The notes beneath the pieces were generated by a model. That model saw only the letters and a list, made by a program, of their open reading frames with translations. It was not told the DNA's origin and searched no databases. This document shows, piece by piece, positions 29,511 through 38,099 of a stretch of DNA of 64,000 nucleotides (position 1 is the first letter of the stretch; every line of letters begins with the position of its first letter). The DNA is taken from the NCBI GenBank assembly GCA_033398695.1, contig CM065803.1, positions 46,305,501 through 46,369,500 of the forward strand, read 5' to 3'. Position numbers and translations under genes: made by a program. Origin of the DNA: Orobanche coerulescens (Eukaryota; Streptophyta; Magnoliopsida; Lamiales; Orobanchaceae).

Positions 29511-31419
29511 CCGTCGCAAAATAAGAGCAACCAGGTTGGGCTCATTCAATCGATCGGCATGCACAAGGTATCTTCTTCCTTCTCTTCCCTTCCTTCCTTC
29601 CTGCACACAATGAGGTTAGTTGATTCCATTCTATTAGTCTCCTTCTCAAATTCTCCAGGTAATTTTTGATTTCTAAATCATAAGTGATTCTTGATGTGAA
29701 AAGATTTGGAGTGTTATATTGCTAGTTGTTCTTCATTGTTGTTTCTAAAATGGAGTTGGAATATGGGGAATTTGATATTGTGATGGAATTGATGTTTATG
29801 AACGAATTGTTAATGATAGTTGTCGTGATTCAGGGTTATAATCTGTATTATTATTTTTGGGATTTGGAATTAACCATCAAAATTCTTGTTCTTCATTTTA
29901 ACTTGTGCACACAAGGTGTTTGATAAATTGCAGCAATGGAAAATTGGTAAGCTAGGCATTTTCGAAATTATATGCAATGAATCATGTTATCGAATTACAT
30001 TATCCCCAACCCTTACATCATGTTAAAATTGAGAGCTCGTACTTAACTTCCTACTGGATGATGCAAGCTCATTTATTCACACTCCGCATGATGAAGTCAA
30101 GAAGCGTGCAACCTCATCGGACGATGCCGGCACCAGCTCCTGAGCAGATTGGAGGGGAGTACTTGACCTGTTACTTTTATTGCATATCATTTTTGTCCAT
30201 TGAGGTCAATGTACGTCCTAAGTTTGGGGGGGGATTTACTTTCAGTTTCTACATTCATTGATGTACCTTATTTTATTGCTGTACTTTATTTCGTTGCACT
30301 TTTCATTACCCTGCGTAAAATTTTTTTTTTAGATAGCCTTGCTTGTCTTAGTTTTCTTTATTCGTGAATTTTTCGTGCTTCTATTTGTGTGATACTGATG
30401 TTACGACACTGTTTTTCTCTCTGAAGAAGCAGGCGAGTTCTAGTCGAGTTGTAGTCAGTTATTTCTGTTCTGCTTAGTATTCAATTAGGTCCGAAATTTT
30501 TCGTGATTGTAGAGGTCTTGGCAGAGAAGAGACGATACATACTTGTTTTAAAATCACCGTCAATACGTTTGGTTACATCTTCCGGATAGTGAGTCATACT
30601 GTTTCTTTAGTCGTTTTGGCACTTAGATTGAGAGTAGAGTCGGTCAGTTTTTCCCCAAAAGTCGAGATATTGTGTTCTATGAAGGGAAGTCTAGTAACCG
30701 GGGGCATTCGCGTGACCCGTTGTTTACTCTCGCGTAAAACGACGACCCTGATTAGACTAGTGAGTTAGATATTTCACATGTGCCAATGATAGGGAGCCTA
30801 GTAACCGGGGGTATTCGCGTGACCCGCTGTTTACTCTCGCGTAAAACGGCAACCTTGATTCGGACATGCGGAAATTATATATTCGAGTTGTTTCTCCGCT
30901 ATAGATGGGAACTTAGTAACTAGAAGCATCCATGTGCCCCATGAGTGTCTTTTACGTCAAACGGTTTTCCAATACATGAGAATGGAGTTTCCACCCTAGG
31001 ATTATCCCGATGAAACATCCCGAGATCCTAACCTAGTGGTCGACTCGAATCAAATTTTTGAACATTTATATAAGGGGATACTGTCCGAGGTTTATTTGTT
31101 ATGAAACTCGTGAAAATTGTGCCTTTCGACTGTGGAACGAGACGAACTAGCTTGGTTGTGTTAGCCTTTCTTATTGACGGTCGATTTGACTCACGTTTTG
31201 TTAATCTTTGAGCTGGATTTTCTTCATGAACGAGTGATTAGGACTGAATTTGATTACTTTGCGGAATCATTATTCTGAGTGCAGCTCGCTTTTATGACAC
31301 TCGTATTATTTAGAGAGAATCACAGGATAGTATTGATTAGGTTGAACACTATGAGTTGCACAATGATTCACGACATTCTTTTATTGAATTTAATTCTTTT
31401 TGCTTGAGGACAAGCAAAG
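29511..31419 (+). other. Athila-2 region between integrase and PPT, no preserved gene
   Basis: AT-rich. ORFs at 29726-29923 and 29977-30261 are short and have no recognisable domain; they could be remnants of an env-like gene but I cannot support that. Contains a three-copy diverged tandem repeat (30684, 30792, 30907), unit about 108-115 bp, with GTAACCGGGGG and TTTACTCTCGCGTAAAACG in the first two copies. Confidence 0.7.
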
Positions 31420-31438
31420 GCTTAAGTTTGGGGGTATT
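31420..31438 (+). other. Polypurine tract of Athila-2
   Basis: GCTTAAGTTTGGGGGTATT immediately before the 3' LTR, preceded by GGACAAGCAAAG; this context is typical of Athila-type PPTs. Confidence 0.85.
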
Positions 31439-32766
31439 TGTTAGGCGTATTTTTATACGCTCATTTATCATTATTTTGTAGTATTTTGGAGAGTGAAATC
31501 GTCTAAATGAGCTTTTAATGCCTTAATTTTGTATGATTGACAGGAAATTGAAGTCCGAGAGCTAAAACGAGGCAAAACGGGCGAAAACGGCAAATCTGGA
31601 CTCTGAGCCGTGGCACAAGGAATCTGAGCCGCAGACAGAAGACACCACCAAGGGCAGAGTAACCTGTACTCTGTGCCGCGGCACAGCCCAGGTGAGCCGC
31701 GGCACAGAAGAATTAATTAACGCCCAGGCATTCAGCTGAAGGCGATGTGCCGCGGCACAGGTTTAGTGAGCCGCGGCACACTTGGCGGTTTGTGTATGCC
31801 CGCGCGGATTTTGGGCTGTTTCGAAGCCAGTTTTCGATCGACTAATACGGACGCGATTTGGAGGATATGTGAGCTATAAATAGGGTTTAAGACCCTAATT
31901 AAATCATCGGGGAATCTTTGGATCTTTAACATTTGAGAGCTTAAGCTTGGAGATGGCAGAAGACGAGGGAAGCAGAAGAATTCAAGGGCAGAAGGCGGAA
32001 GCTGAAGAACGGAGGAATCCGAGCTTCATCTGCGTTTGAATTTTATGCTTTCGTTTATTTATTCTGTATTTTCAATTTTTAGTATGTCAGGCTAAAGCCC
32101 TAATCTAGGGTTTTGATGAAACCTTTGTTTTGATGAATTGATTGAGATTATCCAATTTATTACCTTTTTATTGAGTTTTCCCAATTAAGTTTAATGCTTG
32201 CAATTATCTGGCCAATAGTTGTATTGATTTAATCATTCACTTCGAATCGGGAGAGGAGATTTGGTGAGGAACTATTGGTGAGGACCGTTTTATTCTGTGA
32301 GATAGGAATATACTCATAGGAACTACGTGGCCTTTAGGAGATTTTATGCTTTTTGCCTATTGACGAATTAATTCACCTAGGAATAGAGTGCGTTATTCGC
32401 CTTTAGATAAATCTATTGACCTCGGGAGAGGCGGTAGAATATATTAGCAATCTCCGCCTTCAATAAATTGGGAAAATTATTTAGTACGGATAATCGAGAG
32501 TAAATTCGGATAAACTAAGGTGGATTCAGAACCCTAGACTTATTCATCATTTGATTTCTTTTATCCAAGATATTGTTTCTACTGCTTAGGCTTTTAGAAA
32601 TTCTTTTAGTTATTAATCGCAAAACCCAAATTCGATTGTTCAGATAAAATTGGAATACGAAAAAATCGGTAGTTAGAGATTCAATCCTCGTGGGAACGAT
32701 ACTCGACTTATCACTTTATTACTTGTAAACGATGACGTGCACTTGCGTGTAGGAAAAATCGCAACA
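31439..32766 (+). repeat. Athila-2 3' LTR
   Basis: 1,328 bp, pairing with 22204-23512. The largest difference lies in the palindrome array (31604-31780), where this copy has an extra GAGCCG unit and different spacers. Confidence 0.95.
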
Positions 32767-32771
32767 GTGTC

Positions 32772-33530
32772 AAACGGATAATACAGATACGGATACAGCT
32801 ATATCCGAATCCGAATCCGTAAGTTCAAAACCATATCCGAATCCGTATCTGAATCTGAGAATATCTGGAAAATCATATCCGTATCCGAATCCGAATCCAT
32901 TTTTCAAAAAATGATAAAATTTTTTTATGAAATTTGCAATACTAGAAAAACCATACGGACTACATATTAAAGAGTTGCTCAGTTCACTAATCTACAAAGT
33001 ACAAACACCAAATATATCTTTGTCCAATACTTGCACAAAAATACAAATCAAATTCCTTCTCTGAATAGTACATGATTAAAGTAATCCATGTCCAGTCCTT
33101 GGATTTGCTCAGAAATTGACATCTCATTCACTGTAGCTTAAATCGCACATCATAATTGAATCCTCCTCGACAACTTTTTCAGATTGACCTATAACAAATT
33201 CAAATAATAATAATCATTTTAAATTAAGAACCAGCAATACAATATTAATAATTTAATACAAATGCAACACAGATTGTCCTACTCATTTTAAATTTAAGAT
33301 CTATATTGCCCTTTTCTTGATCTCCAGTTTAACACACATTATTTGGATTATCATCTTTCATAAAGTTTTAATCAGTTATATTTTCACTTTCATTTGCTTC
33401 AGATTTTACAAAATGCGAAGTAATCAATTGCTCTTATTAAGTCTCACAAATATTCTCACAAATAACATGCAGCTTAGAAGTCAAAATATTACCAGAAAGA
33501 CAAAACATTACCTTTACTTTTTAGACTTGC
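32772..33530 (-). other. hAT left subterminal region and extra 3' exon copy
   Basis: 32779-32905 holds the ATCCGTATCCG repeats. 33100-33190 is a diverged duplicate of the terminal transposase exon (compare 33529-33612): a minus-strand TATAG acceptor at 33189, then GQSEKVVEEDS. No other gene. Confidence 0.7.
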
Positions 33531-33854
33531 TCAGAAGTCTACATCCCACTCACTGTAGTTTGAATCTAATATCGTAGATGAATTATCCTCGACAACTTTT
33601 TCAGATTGACCTATAATAAATTTAAAGAGTAAAAATAATGTTAAATTCATAGACGAGAAGTACAAATTTAATGCATAAGTTATTAAAAACATACCATATT
33701 TGATATCAGGAAGCCAATCTTTGACACACATTAAGGTTTCAACCGAGCCATGGTGTAGAGAGGAACGAGTGTCTGTGATGATTCTCCGACACTTACTAAA
33801 AGAATTTTCGGATGCAACGGAAGAAGTTGGTATAGCTAGTATATCTTGAGCCAT
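33531..33854 (-). pseudogene. hAT transposase C-terminus with dimerisation domain
   Basis: AIPTSSVASENSFSKCRRII, TDTRSSLHHGSVETLMCVKD and WLPDIKYG form the hAT dimerisation domain. A likely 84-bp intron follows (33694 down to 33611, GTATGT...TATAG). The last exon encodes GQSEKVVEDNSSTILDSNYS and EWDVDF. Reading straight through the intron happens to stay open. The protein would bind subterminal repeats and cut at the TIRs. Confidence 0.88.
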
Positions 33855-33890
33855 CTGTGCAAGTATTGGAAATTTAGGACCATTAAGCTT

Positions 33891-34460
33891 CTACCAATGT
33901 AGAATGTCAAATTTAGTTTCGTTATCCATTGGAAACAAACCTTCTTTTAAGTATTCATCCAACTCACTTTTTTTTGCGTGTTCCCCTAAATTACTACTTG
34001 CAACAAAATATTGGAAACCACCCAACCATTCTCCACCAACTGAATTTCCAATTATTCCCCCACTTCCCGAATGAGAACTTTCCACAAGCCCACTATTTTT
34101 TCCAAACTTAGCAGAATATTCATCAAAAATCTGCGATAAAAACTCACGTATCGCATCTATATAAAAATCAGCATGTAAATCATACATATCCTTGTATGCA
34201 TATGAAACTATGGCCATCTTATATCTAGGATCAAGAATAACAGCAACCGTTAACAACTTATTGCATTCATCCCAATACTTGTCGAACTTAAGTTGCATTT
34301 TTGAAGCCATCAGACTAACCCAATCATCACCAGATTCAACCCACATCTTAATGTTTCTGTGAATTTGAATCACATCAATAAAATATAAATTTGTAGTTGG
34401 ATATTTGACACCTGGATGTTTTTTTGTTATATCTGAAAAGATCTTCAAACACTCGCACAC
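33891..34460 (-). pseudogene. hAT transposase, central part
   Basis: About 189 codons with KMQLKFDKYWDECNKLLTVA, VILDPRYKMAIVSYAYKDMY and a Ser/Gly-rich stretch, ending KSELDEYLKEGLFPMDNETK. These resemble the RNase H-like region of plant zinc-finger BED/RICESLEEPER-type hAT transposases. Stops at 33891 and 34485 interrupt an otherwise continuous frame. Confidence 0.82.
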
Positions 34461-34484
34461 TTTCTTTCCATTTTACCACTTGAT

Positions 34485-34715
34485 TTATGAAGGCAAACAT
34501 TTATATTCGGAGTCTAATTCTTTTAGATGTTCAATAGCAGGACGTAGTTCGAGAGCAGCAACAAGCATTTCATAAGTTGAGTTCCAACGGGTGTCAATAT
34601 CTAAGGGGATGCGTCGCTTAGTGTTGAATTTGGTTTGAGACAAGGCAATAGTGAATTTCTCATCTCTTTGCACAGATAATCCAATATATCTTGCAGTTTT
34701 TTTGAATTTTTTCAA
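34485..34715 (-). pseudogene. hAT transposase fragment
   Basis: FNTKRRIPLDIDTRWNSTYE, MLVAALELRPAIEHLKELDS: the conserved DTRWNSTY block of hAT catalytic regions. In frame with 33891-34460 but out of frame with the piece upstream. Confidence 0.85.
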
Positions 34716-34827
34716 TTAATTGATCTAGCAATCCTAACCCACTCTTCACAATCAAATTAAGAATGTGTGGCACACAACGCATGTGAAACATATCACCATT
34801 GTGATCAAGTACTTTTTTCCCATTTAA

Positions 34828-35202
34828 TCATGTTTTAATACCCGAAAGCATCCCCGAATTATTACAAGCATTATCCACAACAACCGAAGATAGCTTGTTA
34901 TCAATATTCCACTCTAGAATTCTCTCTTTCAACCACTCACTTAGATTAACACCATGATGTGGGTATGGAACTACACGGAAAGCAATAATCCTTTTGTGCA
35001 AAACCCAAGCATCATCAATATAGTGACAAGTGACACAAAAGTAGGATCGCTGTTGATGCTTGGGCTTCCACCCATCAGTGGTAAGACTAACTCTAGAATT
35101 CAGATTTTCAATTTCCTTATAAATTCGCTCTTTCTCAGCCGTATACACATCAACCAAGTCAGATTTTACAGTATTTCTAGACTGATGCTTGTAAGAAGGC
35201 AT
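34828..35202 (-). pseudogene. hAT transposase, N-terminal catalytic part
   Basis: VSLTTDGWKPKHQQRSYFCV, CHYIDDAWVLHKRIIAFRVV and NKLSSVVVDNACNNSG: the TTDGW (first Asp) and VDNA (second Asp) motifs of the RNase H-like fold. A frameshift lies between 34715 and 34828. Confidence 0.88.
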
Positions 35203-35367
35203 TATGTAAGAGATTCAAAGACGAAAATAATCATATTCAGCCATTAAAAATGGCAAATCATGTTTAGAAACCATTTTAGAATACAAAGCTCTCTCCGTAG
35301 CTTGATCAAACTTATGGACTCCTAATTTCGGTTGAGAATCCTCACTACTGACTTGTTTTCCTAAAAG

Positions 35368-35556
35368 TCATCGAGATACAGGAACTTTTATTAATCTCAT
35401 TCGACACTTTTGCATGTGATTTCTTAAATGAGTTGTTCCATTAGTGCTTGCCCCATTGAAACTAGCATCACAATACTTACAAATAGCATCAATTTTCTTC
35501 GTACCTTCTTTAGTTTCACTTTTGATAGCAAAGTGTTCCCAAACAACTGAAGTCAA
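35368..35556 (-). pseudogene. hAT BED zinc finger
   Basis: SVVWEHFAIKSETKEGTKKI, then AICKYCDASFNGASTNGTTH and LRNHMQKC: W...F...CX2C...HX3HX4C of a BED finger, the DNA-binding N-terminus of hAT transposases. An upstream acidic segment (to about 35680) contains an in-frame TAG. Confidence 0.88.
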
Positions 35557-36695
35557 TACCTTCTATTTTTTGGCCGACTGTTCCGTTTCCTTACTGGTGA
35601 GATCATCTCCTTGTGAAATTATAGTGCAATCTTGATCATTCTTAGATATATTTTCAGCGCATTTCGTCAATACCATGCCAATTGAATTTGATGATGCAGA
35701 ACCCGAAGCATTTCCTGTGATTTTAAAGAACAAACATTATGCTTCTAATATAAATAATGTAATGATATATTGAAAAGACTCTTTTCAAAAAGAGGAACAT
35801 AGGAAAAAAAACACCTTGTTCCATTATTCGAACAACAAGTTAGATCTGCAACCCGATCAAACTCGTGTTAAATTAAGAGATAAGAATCGTTGTAGGATTG
35901 AATATTTGATTAGGAAAAGATTAAATCAAATACTTACGCATAGCCGAATGAAGCTCTAGTCAGTGCGAAGAGATAAAAATCTTCTATCGTGGAGAGAGCA
36001 GAGCAGAGGTGGGGGTTTCTGTGATTCTCGATCAATCATCAAACACCACGAAATCGCGGGATCTCCTCCTTGTAAAATTTGGCTAGCAGTGAGTGAAGGA
36101 AGGGAATGTAAGAATTAGGGTTAGGGTAAGCGGCGCAGGGTTTTGAAGAATCTGAACTTGGGGGGAGGGGGGTATTCTAAAGTCTTCTCTTCTGAATCTG
36201 AAGTGTGAACGGTATTATTAAGATTTAAGAATAAGACATAGATGTGTGTGTATGTTGACTAGTTTAGTTATTATTTCTTTACTTTTCTTGTATTTTATAC
36301 TAATAAAATATAGTAATGAACGCATGATTCATTAAGTGAAAGTGAAAGATGCTAACTGAATAGTTAGAGACTACTTCACCTTTCCTTTATTAATTTAGGT
36401 AGGGATTAGGCGTGTAGAAGCTATGCTCTAAGCGGGATTACCAACCAAATTAATTTATAAAAATTTAAATTATGATAAATATAAAATGTGTTATATTTTG
36501 TAATCATATATTAAAAATATATAATTTATCTCGGATACGGATGCGCCTACATCCATATCCGTATCCGGAATTTTCGGATACGAATAATATCCGTATCCAC
36601 TTTTTTTCGAATACGGATAATATCCATTTTTTCCGGATACGAATACAGATATTTCGGACGGATATCGGATTTTTCGGATTTTTTTTCCAGCCCTA
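35557..36695 (-). other. hAT 5' region and right terminus
   Basis: No ORF of note. 36528-36670 carries many CGGATACGGAT/ATCCGTATCC subterminal repeats. The tip reads TTTTTCCAGCCCTA, the inverse of the left TIR TAGGGGTG. Confidence 0.8.
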
Positions 36696-36703
36696 CCAGG
36701 CGG

Positions 36704-37290
36704 TTCAACGCAACACTGATGTGATTCAGAATATCGGGGCAAACCTATGGCTCTGAGAGGTAGTTAGTATGAATTATCCTCGATTTGTTGGTATGGTGGA
36801 TGCATTGGGTTGGGATGGCTGGCTCATTCAGCTGGAAAAGATATTCGAGGCTATTGATTGTCCCGAAGATCGGAAGGTTCCTATTGCTCAGTACCTTCTT
36901 AGCAAAGATGCTGCTCATTGGTGGAAAGCTGTCAAACCTCGAAATTGTGTCGTCATGTGGGCGGAGTTCCGAGAACTTCTGGAAGCTGGGTTTTATCTAG
37001 AACCGAGTAGAAAGCTGAGGAAGTTGGATGACACTGTGGTTAGTACTGGAGTTGGTGGTTCTGGATTGCAACGTCGTAGTCTTTCCGCTGTGAAGCTCCA
37101 TCGCTCGATGCATGAGACTGAGAGTTCCAATTTGTCTACTTTGACTCCTGGTGAAGCTAGGAGGTGTTTTAACTGTAACGTATCGGGACATGTTCGTGCA
37201 CATTGTCCTTCTCCACCAGTAACGTGTTACAAGTGCGGACTCAAGGGGACACCGTGTTCAGTTTTGCGAATTGGTCGCCAAGCCTTCTAA
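36704..37290 (+). pseudogene. Tekay-1 Gag, main part and zinc knuckle
   Basis: Continues from 22193: VQRNTDVIQNIGANLWL, a TGA, then DALGWDGWLIQLEKIFEAID, CPEDRKVPIAQYLLSKDAAH and WWKAVKPRNCVVMWAEFREL (capsid domain). A large internal deletion follows, and the frame resumes at zinc knuckle CFNCNVSGHVRAHC (CX2CX4HX4C) with a truncated second knuckle CYKCGLKG. It ends at 37288-37290. Confidence 0.85.
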
Positions 37291-38061
37291 GGCACGGACT
37301 TGAGCACTGATGTCAAGATCGACTCTGAGGAGCACCTGAGGGGTATAGTCTACCAGCTGTATGTTGTGTTATTTCCTTGCTTTGTCATTTCGAATTTCGG
37401 GGATAAACCTCTTTTATGAGAGGCGGATCAGATTGTTGAACTTCTGTATTTTCGACTCTATCGATTTGTTTGCGTTCATTGATATTTTCTGAACTTGCTC
37501 TATACTTTGCTTTTTGTTGTTCGAACGAGTTGTGGTATTGTTTCGGATTAATCTGTTTGTCGTTGTGACTTTTCCCGAATTTGGTTCCATACCTATGAAT
37601 CTTATGTGAATGCATATCTTGCCGGTCAAGGTGTGAACTTCGGAGTTGTTGTTTGATTCTTGTTGTTCGTCATGATTTGAGTATGATTGTTCGACCGTTG
37701 TTGTCTCGGTCGCTGTGGTCCGATCGTTTGTTGTCCTATTTTTGTTGATCTCGTAGCGTGATCTTTTGAGCGTTCAGATCACTTCGTAATTTCCTTAAGT
37801 TCGGGAAATTAGATTCGTATTCGACCTTCCAAACCTTGGGTGGGGTAATTTTGCATCCATTCGGTGATTAACTCGAGTTCTGATTGTTGTACTGTTTGGG
37901 TTGGTCAACCGTATTGATTTTTGTTCGTTGTGTTTTGTTATCGTTCTGGTATGGCGATATGAATGGTAGCAGCTGCGTGCTGCATGTGAGTCGTTGCAGG
38001 TCATCGGCAACGGATAGCGTGTATTATCTGAGTTTGTTTTGCGTTGTTCATTCTATGCTTT
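37291..38061 (+). other. Tekay-1 3' untranslated region; pol absent
   Basis: No PR, RT or IN motif in any frame. At 37391-37420 a PPT-like TTTCGGGGATAAACCTC resembles the true PPT context (38065 onward), suggesting either a duplicated tail or the point to which an internal deletion collapsed. Confidence 0.7.
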
Positions 38062-38099
38062 AAGTTTCGGGGACGAAACTTCTTTTAAGGGGGGTAGTA
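38062..38099 (+). other. Stem-loop and polypurine tract of Tekay-1
   Basis: AGTTTCGGGGACGAAACT (7-bp stem), TTCTTTTAAGGGGGGTAGTA, then the LTR start TGTAATACCC at 38100. Same design as Tekay-2. Confidence 0.85.

Larger units (their letters stand above)
22204..32766 (+). mobile_element. Athila-2: complete Ty3/gypsy Athila-like retrotransposon
   Basis: 10,563 bp flanked by GTGTC (22199-22203 and 32767-32771). 5' LTR 22204-23512, tRNA-Asp PBS, gag, PR, RT, RNase H, IN, a 2.5-kb region without a preserved ORF where Athila elements can carry an env-like gene, PPT, and 3' LTR 31439-32766. LTRs are nearly identical outside the palindrome patch, so insertion is recent. Two frameshifts and at least two stops break the polyprotein. 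Confidence 0.95.
22194..36695 (-). mobile_element. hAT DNA transposon, split by Athila-2
   Basis: Own sequence is 22194-22203 plus 32772-36695, about 3.9 kb. TIRs are TAGGGGTG at the left and, inverted, TAGGGCTG at the right. The 8-bp target duplication is CCAGACGG (22186-22193) and CCAGGCGG (36696-36703), 7 of 8 matching. Both ends are rich in the subterminal motif ATCCGTATCCG/CGGATACGGAT (32779-32905 and 36528-36670), usual for hAT transposase binding. Minus-strand transposase remnants include a BED finger and a C-terminal dimerisation domain. Confidence 0.9.

Noticed and set aside
29014..29613. ORFs rich in PRHT/SRGT repeats on both strands near 29014-29613.
   Set aside because: They are translations of the GCCGCGGCACA palindrome array, not genes.
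29511..31419. An env-like gene in Athila-2.
   Set aside because: The position is right, but no ORF above about 95 codons, no signal peptide or transmembrane pattern is found; kept only as a possible remnant.
22371..31780. GCCGCGGC (SacII site) clusters as remnants of cloning vector or a CpG island of a host gene.
   Set aside because: They occur at equivalent positions in both LTRs of one retrotransposon and in its internal region, with no vector or host gene sequence.
32779..36670. Repeated ATCCGTATCCG words as a possible CRISPR-like or satellite array.
   Set aside because: Irregular spacing, both orientations and location at the two ends identify them as hAT subterminal repeats.
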